Positions 51,981-59,869 are shown, numbered from the stretch's first letter. The stretch: 64,000 nt of DNA from an uncultured Bacteroidales bacterium (GCA_949286415.1 CASEBV010000005.1:1-64000); one strand, 5' to 3'. The notes: generated by a model from the letters alone, not told the origin. A program made the numbers and translations.

Positions 51981-54226
51981 TGTTACTGTTTATTGAAGGA
52001 TATCCATATAATCTGAATCATAAGATCAGAGATAATCTGGCTATCAGAGATGTACTCAAGGATGTAGTGTCCGTTCCTGTAAAGGAAGACAGGTGCGCCT
52101 TTGAGTATGTTGGATATTGCTATAGCAAAACGGCAAAAGATGTAATTTTCTTTCTGCCGAAAGTCGTATTGACCGGAGAACAGAATGAAGAAAACGGCGA
52201 TGATACGATTTTCGGTGCTTCCCCGCAGGATATCATTGATTTTGAATCAGACAGGATAAAATCCAAATTTACAGAGGAAGGATGCAAAGAATATAAAGAG
52301 TTTTTATCCACGCTTTCGATATGGATTTATAGGGTCATAAGTGTATATAAGCAGACACATAATGACAGCAGCATATTGGAGAGCAAGGAGTATAACACGG
52401 AAAGCCGCGGGCGCAAGCAAAAACACAACACTTTACTGGATGTGATAATTGCTCTCCGTGATTTCAACAGGGATAATCAGGACTATTTTACATTCATCGC
52501 CAAAAATATTCACTCGGGATACAATAGGATTCATTGGAACAAGACCATTACATCATCTCCGGCCATCATTCAGAATGGTACACCTGTTTATATCAATCCT
52601 GTGAACAGGAAAAAGATGATCAACTTTGATGAAGAACTGTTGATTATCTATTTCTCAATTCTTAACTATATCCGGGAGACACATGGTTTTTCGTTTGACA
52701 TTAATTTGCAATACCATCTGATTAGTCCGGATTCGCTAAAGCAATCATATATTAACAAAAAACATGGATGCCGCCGTCTCAAGCAGATCAAATACAAGTA
52801 TTTTTCAGACAAGGCTCTGCGGATATGGGATTTGTGCTACGCTTTCTTTGATAGGGAGTATAAGATAGCGATGAACAGACAGGCAGAAGATTATTTGCTT
52901 GCAAAGAATTTCGAACATATCTTTGAAGTGATGATAGATACCCTTGTCGGAGGGAAAGACAAACAGAATCTGCCTAAAGAACTTGTGGAGCAGCGGGACG
53001 GGAAGCTGGTCGACCACATGTTCATCGGACAAGGGCTCATAGAGCATTCCTCCTTTGCTGCAGAGCAGACATATTATATCGGGGACAGCAAATATTACAA
53101 ACGGGCAAAAGGAGACAAAGTCAAACTTGGCGACAAGCCTATTTACAAACAATATACATACGCAAGGAATGTCATTCAATGGAATATGAATCTGTTCCTT
53201 GAGGGCATGGATTCTGATGACCAGCCACAATTGAGAGACCCCCTGACTGAAGGATATAATCTTATTCCGAATTTCTTTATCAGCGCAAGAATTCCGGGGA
53301 AAGACGACAGTAATGGTAAATTCCTGTCTTTTGAGGACGGGACCTTGAGAACTCCCGCTAAAGGAGAACAGCTGAACAGACAGTTTGAGAACCGGCTCTT
53401 TGACAGGGATACTCTTCTGCTGTGCCATTATGATGTCAATTTCCTGTTTATCGTTTCTCAATATGGGAGAGCCAGTAAAAACAGGCAGGCGGCATGGCGG
53501 GAATATGTACGGAAAGAATTCCGCAGCAGAATTCAAGACACTCTGAATCAATTATATTCGTTCCGTATCATCCAGCCGAGGGCAGGAATGGACTGCTACC
53601 AGTTCATACAGGATAATTTCCATAAGTTCAATGGCAAACTATATAGGCCCAAAATAAATGGAAACTATATTGTTCTTGCCTTGATGAAAGATGAAGTTGT
53701 TGGTTTATGGGAGTCTATCGGAATAAAACCCGAAACAGTAAAAATGGAATCTGTTCAAGGCAAAGAGTTGATAAATGCTTTGCAGAGTCATTTTTATGTC
53801 GGAGATCCGTTTGAACTTGCAGCAGAGTTCCATATAGACCATGTTGATAATGTCGGTTCTTTGAATAAATTGCCAAAACAGGAGGTTCGGGATATCCTGA
53901 CAGGTATGGTCCGGACGACAGATGCAGACTATTCGGATTTTTACAGCCATACTGCAAAGACTTATACGATGGAAAGGATACCGACTGCCATCAATGTGAT
54001 GGATATCAGATATTTCTTGCCTATGGTCGGTGGAAATGTCGATGGCTATTATAAAGTTGAAAAAGTATATTTTGGCACAAAGAGCGGTAAACCATGCCTG
54101 AAACTAAACCTGTCCACTTTTATTTCATTGGGAGAGGAGCGGGTTCCCATATATCGCATTAAGATGCAGCCTGGAGAATTGATTTCCAATGACATGATGG
54201 TAAAATTGTATGAACGAAGAATTTAA
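51980..54226 (+). CDS. LlaJI/McrC-like restriction nuclease
   Basis: A 748-residue protein whose start overlaps the mcrB stop by one base. The N-terminal ~300 residues resemble LlaJI R2-type sequences (IIALRDFNRDNQDYFTFIAK, HGCRRLKQIKYKYF). A PD-(D/E)xK nuclease core follows: FEHIFEVMIDTLVG, LVDHMFIG, then YYIGDSKYYKRAKGDK, where Asp-Ser-Lys is the DxK pair. The C-terminal 200 residues may fold separately. It is much longer than McrC (about 350 residues), and this also favours the LlaJI type. Confidence 0.85.
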   Translation: MLLFIEGYPYNLNHKIRDNLAIRDVLKDVVSVPVKEDRCAFEYVGYCYSKTAKDVIFFLPKVVLTGEQNEENGDDTIFGASPQDIIDFESDRIKSKFTEEGCKEYKEFLSTLSIWIYRVISVYKQTHNDSSILESKEYNTESRGRKQKHNTLLDVIIALRDFNRDNQDYFTFIAKNIHSGYNRIHWNKTITSSPAIIQNGTPVYINPVNRKKMINFDEELLIIYFSILNYIRETHGFSFDINLQYHLISPDSLKQSYINKKHGCRRLKQIKYKYFSDKALRIWDLCYAFFDREYKIAMNRQAEDYLLAKNFEHIFEVMIDTLVGGKDKQNLPKELVEQRDGKLVDHMFIGQGLIEHSSFAAEQTYYIGDSKYYKRAKGDKVKLGDKPIYKQYTYARNVIQWNMNLFLEGMDSDDQPQLRDPLTEGYNLIPNFFISARIPGKDDSNGKFLSFEDGTLRTPAKGEQLNRQFENRLFDRDTLLLCHYDVNFLFIVSQYGRASKNRQAAWREYVRKEFRSRIQDTLNQLYSFRIIQPRAGMDCYQFIQDNFHKFNGKLYRPKINGNYIVLALMKDEVVGLWESIGIKPETVKMESVQGKELINALQSHFYVGDPFELAAEFHIDHVDNVGSLNKLPKQEVRDILTGMVRTTDADYSDFYSHTAKTYTMERIPTAINVMDIRYFLPMVGGNVDGYYKVEKVYFGTKSGKPCLKLNLSTFISLGEERVPIYRIKMQPGELISNDMMVKLYERRI

Positions 54227-54423
54227 CCTGTTTGATAAAGTGGAGCGTATATGGCAATTGGCAGAAGACACAAGAAGAGGTTGATGCTATGAATGGGAAA
54301 AAGAAGAAAAAACTGGCAATTAAGGTTGGAGACACTATTACAAAAGATGAGTTTGAAAATAACATGACAACATGTTTTAGCGCTTTAGAAAGATGTTGGG
54401 AACTGTCTTTTAAAGAATTGTGA
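54210..54423 (+). pseudogene. Possible small gene with a frameshift
   Basis: An ATG at 54210, overlapping the nuclease stop, opens MNEEFNLFDKVERIWQLAED and stops after 24 codons. From about 54275 another frame reads TQEEVDAMNGKKKKKLAIKV and then ERCWELSFKEL to a stop at 54423. Joining the two frames by one base gives a coherent protein of about 70 residues, which suggests a frameshifted gene. Alternatively only the second part, from the ATG at 54289, is translated. No family is recognised and the call is weak. Confidence 0.3.
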
Positions 54424-54473
54424 CCATTTTTAATGTAGCTAAAGCTCTAAACTTTTTAAACTTAGGATTAATT

Positions 54474-55946
54474 ATGATATTAGATAGTAAATTGTTAATT
54501 GGCGAAACTACTGCTTACGACAAAAAACAGATGCTTGAGATCCGGCGTCCCAAAAGTTGGCTTAAGAGTGTCTCGGCTTTTGCCAATGGCGAAGGCGGCA
54601 TACTGGTATTCGGCATTAGTGATGATGACCATGTGTTGGGGCTTGTCGATGCAGAAGGTGATGCCGAGAAAATCAGTGAGGAGATAAAGAGCAAGCTTGA
54701 TCCTGTTCCGGCAGTCAAGCTTGAACTAAAGGAAGCGGACGGTAAGAAGCTTGTGCTGCTACATGTATATCCTGGGCAGGAGACACCATATTATTATATT
54801 GGCGACAAACAGCGTCTCGCTTTCGTGCGTATAGGTAATGAGTCTGTCGTTGCGGATCGCATTCAATTGAAAAGTCTTGTTCTGAAAGGTGCCGGTAGAA
54901 CTTATGACAGTCTGCCTTCAAACTACAGATTCGAGGATATGGCTTTTACTAAACTCAAGTCTGTCCACTACAAAAGGCTGCAACGCTCGTTTGAAGACAG
55001 CGAGTTTGTATCATGGGGTATCGTTGATGAGAACGGCAATCTGACAAACGCAGGCGCGTTGCTGGCAGATGAATCCCCGATAAGACAATCCCGTATATTC
55101 TGCACGCGATGGAACGGACTGGATATGACCAGCGGCTTGGGCGAAGCGATAGATGATGTTGAGCTGGAAGGTTGTGTAATCGGCCAGTTACAGGATGCCG
55201 TATCTTTTGTGCGGAACAATTCAAAGAAAAAATGGTGGAAAGAGAACGACCACCGCGAAGAATTGCCGGACTATCCCGAACGTGCCGTAACGGAAGCGAT
55301 AGCCAATGCAATCATCCACCGTGATTATATGCAGATGGGAAGCGAGATACATATTGACATGTACGATGATAGGATGGAGATATACTCTCCCGGCGGTATG
55401 ATGGACGGCAGGCTTATTCAGCAGCTGAACCCTCTTACGGTACCATCCAAAAGACGGAATCCGTTATTGGCTGATTTCTTCAGCCGCTTGGGGCTTATGG
55501 AACGAAGAGGCAGCGGAATGAAAAAGATAATCGATTCCTATAAGAGATTTGAACGCCTGCCCAATTTTCACGCTCCTGAATTTCAGTCAAATGCATCAGA
55601 GTTTCATGTGATACTATGGAACTTGAATTATGGAAGTGATGGCATAATGAATGAAAAAGAGTTCCTAAAAGAAGTTAGCGGAACAGAAAAGGAGTTCCTA
55701 AAAGAGGATAACAAGTTCCGGAAAGAGTTCCTAAAAGCACAGCGTATGATTTACAAAATGATTTCCTCTAATCCGGGGATCACAATTGCTGAAATGGCTA
55801 CGAATATCGGTGTTTCTGACCGACAGGTGCGTAAATATCTCAAAAGAATGACAGATATGAAGTTCATTGTCAGAGAAGGTGGCCGAAAGAATGGAAAGTG
55901 GAAAATAATAGACGGTGATTACGAGGATTTCTTTGAAAGAATCTGA
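54474..55946 (+). CDS. AlbA_2/Schlafen-domain protein with HTH
   Basis: A 490-residue protein from the ATG at 54474. The N-terminal AlbA_2 (Schlafen-type nucleic-acid-binding) domain has ETTAYDKKQMLEIRRPKSWL, KSVSAFANGEGGILVFGISD and RLAFVRIGNESVVADR. An HATPase_c_4-like part includes AVTEAIANAIIHRDYMQMGS and MEIYSPGGMMDG. An 11-residue unit (EKEFLKE...) occurs three times at about residues 393-425, and the C-terminus has a winged HTH (GITIAEMATNIGVSDRQVRK). Members are transcription regulators or defence-linked proteins. It ends 9 bases before vsr. Confidence 0.85.
   Translation: MILDSKLLIGETTAYDKKQMLEIRRPKSWLKSVSAFANGEGGILVFGISDDDHVLGLVDAEGDAEKISEEIKSKLDPVPAVKLELKEADGKKLVLLHVYPGQETPYYYIGDKQRLAFVRIGNESVVADRIQLKSLVLKGAGRTYDSLPSNYRFEDMAFTKLKSVHYKRLQRSFEDSEFVSWGIVDENGNLTNAGALLADESPIRQSRIFCTRWNGLDMTSGLGEAIDDVELEGCVIGQLQDAVSFVRNNSKKKWWKENDHREELPDYPERAVTEAIANAIIHRDYMQMGSEIHIDMYDDRMEIYSPGGMMDGRLIQQLNPLTVPSKRRNPLLADFFSRLGLMERRGSGMKKIIDSYKRFERLPNFHAPEFQSNASEFHVILWNLNYGSDGIMNEKEFLKEVSGTEKEFLKEDNKFRKEFLKAQRMIYKMISSNPGITIAEMATNIGVSDRQVRKYLKRMTDMKFIVREGGRKNGKWKIIDGDYEDFFERI
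55653..55751 (+). repeat. Three 33-bp tandem repeats in the AlbA_2-type gene
   Basis: Near-copies starting at 55653, 55686 and 55719 share AAAGAGTTCCTAAAAG, with exactly 33-base periods. They keep the frame and encode KEFLK three times. Confidence 0.8.
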
Positions 55947-55955
55947 TTGAATGAT

Positions 55956-56461
55956 ATGGACAAGCTCACGCAAGAACAGAGGCGCCGTTGTATGTCAGCA
56001 ATAAAAGGACGGGATACGAAGCAGGAATTGCTGGTAAGGAAGTTTTTGTTCGGCCGTGGGTTTCGGTATAGGTTGAATGATCCAAGGCTTACCGGACATC
56101 CGGATCTTGTACTCCGGAAGTATCGGACGGTCATCTTCGTGAACGGCTGTTTCTGGTATGGACATGAAGGATGCAAGAGTATTATGTTCTGCCCAAGACC
56201 AATGTGGAATTTTGGTAGAATAAGATAGAGCGTAATAGCCTCAGAGACAAGGAAGAACAGAGGAAACTTGCATCAATGGGCTGGCACTGCATTACGGTTT
56301 GGGAATGTCAGTTGAAACCGAAAGTGCGGGAACAGACCTTGGAGGCATTGGTTTATACACTTTGTCATATTTACCTTGAAGACAGAAGAATTAAACCATA
56401 CAATCAGGTCAAAGAGAGCATACAGATGGTTGCAGAATCAGAAACAAGATATTGCAAATGA
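55956..56461 (+). pseudogene. vsr: Vsr mismatch endonuclease, broken
   Basis: The first 70 codons give an intact Vsr N-terminus (MDKLTQEQRRRCMSAIKGRD, RKFLFGRGFRYRLNDPRLTG, HPDLVLRKYRTVIFVNGCFW). Near 56177 the frame slips: the expected YYVLPKTNVEFW continues in another frame, followed by an in-frame TAG at 56216-56218, then NKIERNSLRDKEEQRKLASM and GWHCITVWECQLKPKVREQT. Two lesions, a frameshift and a nonsense change (AAG to TAG fits), disable it. Vsr normally nicks T:G mismatches arising from deaminated 5-methylcytosine, beside a cytosine methyltransferase. Confidence 0.92.
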
Positions 56462-56469
56462 ATTTGCGA

Positions 56470-56725
56470 GAGTTTGTCGCCCACAAATTCCTCCCATCGC
56501 CTCAGCCCGTCTCAGACGGTGTAGTTTGTTTGTGCAAATTTCATTGATTATGGCATAATATACTGATAATCAATACAGATAAATTTCTTCAACGAGAAAG
56601 AATACTAACATTTAAGATTGTAATCAATCACAAGACTGAATGCCGCGGGGCATAGAATCCGCAAAGCGAGTTAGGCTATATCGTGCCTGACTCGCTTTTT
56701 TCTGTACTGAATAAGATTAAAATGC
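56470..56725 (+). repeat. 250-bp direct repeat, copy B
   Basis: Second copy of 48666-48918. It has GTCTCAGACGGTGTAGTTTG, TTTGTGCAAAT, the FFNEKEY-stop gene end at 56585-56608 and a terminator hairpin at 56663-56701. The remaining interval to 56966 holds only an 80-bp palindromic repeat. Confidence 0.85.
56663..56701 (+). terminator. Terminator inside repeat B
   Basis: Same hairpin as in repeat A: AAGCGAGT / ACTCGCTT with AGGC / GCCT inside, then six T. Confidence 0.85.
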
Positions 56726-56808
56726 CGGTTCCTGCCGCGCCCGATGGATATGTAAAATGGCGTCCGTCGGCCGTGATTTTTCCGCAAAAGTGTGGCTGTT
56801 GGCATTTT

Positions 56809-56888
56809 GAAAATGCCATCGGGCGTGAAATTCCTGCAAAACCGCGCCCGGTGGACAGCAATAGTGGGCTCCGCCTGGCGCGCTGCAG
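56809..56888 (-). repeat. 80-bp palindromic repeat, copy 1
   Basis: Matches the reverse complement of 59769-59848 with about 80% identity. Shared core: GCAAAACCGCGCCCGGTGG, then ACAGCA, a short variable part and CTCCGCC. The unit can fold as a hairpin through CGCGCCCGGTGG / CCGCCTGGCGCG. It lies 78 bases past the acetyltransferase stop. Confidence 0.7.
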
Positions 56889-56966
56889 ATTAACCATGCC
56901 GTCAAGACTCTTCCAGTGCTTACTGGGCAGAGGAATATACTATTGCTTACCGTACAGAGAGATATA

Positions 56967-57539
56967 CTATTCTTTATGTGACATGAGATTTGCTTCCCAT
57001 TCCTCCTTTGTCAGTCTCATGAAATGCTCTGTGCGGACATCCCCCGGCGGAGACGCATTACCTTTTTCCGTATGATGGAAACGGAACCCGCATTTGTCCA
57101 TTACCCGGCGTGATTTCGTGTTGCCGTCATAATGGCAGCACCATACGGCAGCCATGCCCAAATCCTCGAAACACCTGTGAAGCAGACAGCGCACCGCCTC
57201 GGGAATCAGCCCCTGTCCCCAATACGGCCTGCCTATCCAGTAGCCGATTTCTGCCTCATCCTCCCGTATCCCGGAGACATGAGATGCCTCTCCGGATATG
57301 ATACCGATACTCCCGACAGGCTCTCCGGTTGATTTCAGGACGACAGCATATGTCTCCGGAGCGGAAAATACAGTCCGGATTACATTCAGGCTGTCTTCCA
57401 CGGAAGTGTGGGGTGGCCAACCTGCAGCAGGCCCGATCTCGGGATTCCGCGCATATTCATACAGTACCCCGGCATCCGACTCCAGCCAGGCACGCAGGAC
57501 GAGCCGTTCCGTAATCAGTTGACATGATTGTTTTTCCAT
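56967..57539 (-). CDS. GNAT acetyltransferase, RimJ/RimL-like
   Basis: A 190-residue N-acetyltransferase. ITERLVLRAWLESDAGVLYE is the RimJ/RimL-type start. EIGYWIGRPYWGQGLIPEAV carries the acetyl-CoA-binding Q/R-x-x-G-x-G/A element, and TKSRRVMDKCGFRFHHTE the C-terminal strand. Substrate unknown. It is the last gene of the minus-strand run that includes the thiamine genes and follows them by only 7 bases, which may be chance. Confidence 0.85.
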   Translation of the reverse strand: MEKQSCQLITERLVLRAWLESDAGVLYEYARNPEIGPAAGWPPHTSVEDSLNVIRTVFSAPETYAVVLKSTGEPVGSIGIISGEASHVSGIREDEAEIGYWIGRPYWGQGLIPEAVRCLLHRCFEDLGMAAVWCCHYDGNTKSRRVMDKCGFRFHHTEKGNASPPGDVRTEHFMRLTKEEWEANLMSHKE

Positions 57540-57546
57540 TTTCGTG

Positions 57547-58167
57547 TCAATTGAATTTTTGTAATATCATCCGTATCCTGGCCAGGGCTTCAGCCTGCTC
57601 TCCCTCCCGCAGTCTTGCCAGTCCGTTGACATACCCCAGCATCGCCGCCCCTCCGAATCCGAGTGAGTGCAGAAGTTGCAGCTTGTCCGGAGTGACACCT
57701 CCGAGGGCAATGACTTTTTCGTCGATGATGCCTTTCCCGGAAGCTCTGCGGAGAATTTCCGGCGTGACCCCTGCCCTGTAGCCCTGCTTGGAGATACTGT
57801 CAAAGACTGGGCTCAGAAAGACATAGTTGCAGACAGGTTTCCATCGCTTGACTTCTTCAAGCGAATGGCATGAACGGCTGACATGTCCGGTATATCCGGC
57901 CGGTATTTCACTGCGCCTGGCATTCAGATGTATTCCCCGCAGTCCATATGGCCCGGCAAGTTCGAAGAAATCATGGATGACAATCCTGGCCCGCTCCTCT
58001 GCGGTCAGCGCGTCAAGCAGTCTGGCGCAGTCCGATTCAGCCGCCCCCGGCTTTCTCAGATGCACTATGTCCACCCCTCCGGAAAGCAGCCTGCCTATAA
58101 ATGAGGCTTCCCCGTCAAAGAATGATGGGGAAGTCACGGTTATCCAGAGCATGGGGCGGTCTGTCAT
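57547..58167 (-). CDS. Second ThiE-like protein (TenI/ThiE type)
   Basis: A 206-residue TIM-barrel protein of the thiamine phosphate synthase family. LWITVTSPSFFDGEASFIGR, VDIVHLRKPGA, GLRGIHLNARR and VIALGGVTPDKL are visible. The phosphate loop is altered compared with ThiE, and the Asp and Arg/Lys residues that bind the pyrimidine are only partly present. It could be a TenI-type thiazole tautomerase or a second ThiE. It overlaps thi4 by 4 bases, so its role lies in thiazole handling. Confidence 0.78.
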   Translation of the reverse strand: MTDRPMLWITVTSPSFFDGEASFIGRLLSGGVDIVHLRKPGAAESDCARLLDALTAEERARIVIHDFFELAGPYGLRGIHLNARRSEIPAGYTGHVSRSCHSLEEVKRWKPVCNYVFLSPVFDSISKQGYRAGVTPEILRRASGKGIIDEKVIALGGVTPDKLQLLHSLGFGGAAMLGYVNGLARLREGEQAEALARIRMILQKFN

Positions 58168-58934
58168 TTGAGTTTGCCGATGATAAGGTCGGCGACCTTT
58201 TTCCCTGACATGAGCATGCCTCCGAAGATAGGTCCCATGCGCGGGGTGCCGCTCACTGCTGATGCGGCCATTCCGCAGACATAGAGTCCCGGATAGATTT
58301 CTTTCGTGCCGTTCACGACTTCCTGCTCGCCGGCCACCACATCAAGGGAACGCTCGCCGATTACGTCTCCTGTGTCAGTGGAGAGGCGGATGCCGTTCTT
58401 GCGGGCGACTGTCCTGCATATCTCGCTGTCATGTCCGGTGCCGTCGATTACGCATTTTGCCATGATGTTGAGCGGGTCCACATGCAGCCCCTCGCGGAGC
58501 ACCGGAGTCCAGTTCACGACCACGCCGCTCACGACATTGTTCTTGAACACCACATCCTCCACCGAATAGCAGTTGAAGATGGTGGCTCCCTCATGCACGG
58601 CCTTGTACAGCAGGGCGGAAGTACTCTCGACGGAATCCATCACATACAGCCCCTCGCCGTACGGCTTGTAGTTGATATCAAAATCCTTTACAATGTCAAG
58701 CGCCTCTTCCTGCACGACAATCTGATTGAACATCATGGCGCCGCCCCACATTCCTCCTCCCGGAGACAGCTTGCGGTCAAACTGTGCCACCTTGAGTCCG
58801 GCCTTGGCCAGATAATATGCTGCCACGATGCCTGACGGGCCTCCGCCCACTATGGCGACATCGATGTCAAGATTCCTTTCAAGTTTTTCAAAATAGGTAC
58901 TTATGATACCCCGTGAAACATTCTTCTCAATCAT
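58164..58934 (-). CDS. thi4: Thi4 thiazole synthase, sulfide-dependent type
   Basis: A 256-residue flavin-fold protein that makes the thiazole of thiamine from NAD and glycine. The dinucleotide fold is VAIVGGGPSGIVAAYYLAKA. SPGGGMWGGAMMFNQIVVQE and GMAASAVSGTPRMGPIFGGM are family hallmarks. The residue equal to the sulfur-donor Cys of yeast Thi4 is His151 here (REGLHVDPLNI), as in archaeal Thi4 proteins that use sulfide and turn over repeatedly. It lies between thiE and the ThiE/TenI-like gene. Confidence 0.93.
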   Translation of the reverse strand: MIEKNVSRGIISTYFEKLERNLDIDVAIVGGGPSGIVAAYYLAKAGLKVAQFDRKLSPGGGMWGGAMMFNQIVVQEEALDIVKDFDINYKPYGEGLYVMDSVESTSALLYKAVHEGATIFNCYSVEDVVFKNNVVSGVVVNWTPVLREGLHVDPLNIMAKCVIDGTGHDSEICRTVARKNGIRLSTDTGDVIGERSLDVVAGEQEVVNGTKEIYPGLYVCGMAASAVSGTPRMGPIFGGMLMSGKKVADLIIGKLK

Positions 58935-59010
58935 TGTTATCTTTTGTTTAATAATTTATAACCTGTTCAGTTGTATCTGTCCGATTCACATGCCGCATTG
59001 TTTGACGTGC

Positions 59011-59673
59011 TCACATGCCGAATACCAGAGCGGCAATCTTTCTCATTTCCGCAACCGGGTCAGCCGCTCTCAATATGCTCCCGCTCAGTGCTATGCCGTT
59101 GACCCCTGTCGAAAGTATCTCCGGGATGTCGACAAGACATATCCCGCCTATCGCCACTGTCGGCAGTGCAATGCCCCCTGCCTTCATCCCGGCGACAAGC
59201 TGTCTGTAGCCTTCAATCCCGAGCACCGGAGCAAGGTTTTTCTTGGTCGTCGTAAAGCGGAACGGCCCGCAGCCTATATAGTCAGCCCCTTGTGCCGCAA
59301 GCCTGCTGATGTCCTCAAAAGTATTGGCTGTCCCTCCGATGATGAATCCGCTTCCCGCCATCTCCCTTGCCTTGTCCACAGGCATGTCATTCTTGCCCAG
59401 ATGGACTCCGTCCGCCCCTGCCTTCATGGCGGCTTCCACATGGTCGTCTATTATGAAGACTGCGCCGCGTCGCCTGCATTCAGGCAATATCAGCCCCGCT
59501 GCGCGCTCCACCTCTTCCTCCGTGGCATCCTTCATCCTCAGCTGAATCCACCTGCATCCGCCCTCGAGGGCCATCATCGCAGAATCAAGATACGAATATC
59601 TGTCAGTAAAATGCGTGATGAACTGCAGCCTGCAGGCATTCTTCATGTCCGGTGTCATTCCCATTGTCAGCAT
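59011..59673 (-). CDS. thiE: Thiamine phosphate synthase
   Basis: A 220-residue enzyme joining the pyrimidine and thiazole phosphates to thiamine phosphate. Motifs are RWIQLRMKDATEEEV, AVFIIDDHVEAAMKAGADGV, HLGKNDMPV, GGTANTFEDISRLAAQGADY, IGCGPFRFTTTKKN and VAIGGICLVDIPEI. The start is uncertain among four close ATGs; the first is listed. A TATATTTG element lies about 15 bases upstream on the minus strand. No TPP riboswitch was recognised in the leader. Confidence 0.92.
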   Translation of the reverse strand: MLTMGMTPDMKNACRLQFITHFTDRYSYLDSAMMALEGGCRWIQLRMKDATEEEVERAAGLILPECRRRGAVFIIDDHVEAAMKAGADGVHLGKNDMPVDKAREMAGSGFIIGGTANTFEDISRLAAQGADYIGCGPFRFTTTKKNLAPVLGIEGYRQLVAGMKAGGIALPTVAIGGICLVDIPEILSTGVNGIALSGSILRAADPVAEMRKIAALVFGM

Positions 59674-59768
59674 ACTGTATCAAACGAGATGCAAATATAT
59701 ATCATAACGCCCAATTTTGTAACTGCCGGAGACAAATCAGCCGAACAAAAGTAGCCGGCACAGTCATT

Positions 59769-59848
59769 CTGCGGTGCGCCCGGCGGAGACCAAAAATGCT
59801 GTCCACCGGGCGCGGTTTTGCGGGGTTTTCGTGCCCGACGGCATTTTC
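59769..59848 (+). repeat. 80-bp palindromic repeat, copy 2
   Basis: Inverted copy of 56809-56888. The stem GCGCCCGGCGGA / TCCACCGGGCGC is near-perfect around a 14-nt loop. It lies between the thiE and tetR promoters, inside an otherwise gene-free stretch 59674-60006. Confidence 0.7.
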
Positions 59849-59869
59849 TTCTCATTTTTCTCATTTTCA

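Larger units (their letters stand above)
48666..56725. mobile_element. Putative defence island 2
   Basis: Seven genes between two 250-bp direct repeats, each holding a copy of the DUF2795 gene end: XRE regulator, cytosine methyltransferase, McrB-like GTPase, LlaJI/McrC-like nuclease, a small broken frame, AlbA_2-type protein and vsr pseudogene. Composition is AT-rich, especially from 49.2 to 52 kb. No integrase gene is present. Confidence 0.6.

Noticed and set aside
49065..54226. Type IV McrBC system (cutting methylated DNA)
   Set aside because: A cytosine methyltransferase and a controller gene are in the same unit, and the nuclease is twice the length of McrC; the LlaJI-like R-M type fits better.
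56683..57075. Plus-strand open frame in the palindromic repeat region
   Set aside because: It covers the 80-bp repeat and the antisense of the acetyltransferase end; no protein features.
59674..59760. TPP riboswitch before thiE
   Set aside because: The leader on the minus strand is short and none of the conserved thi-box sequences was found.
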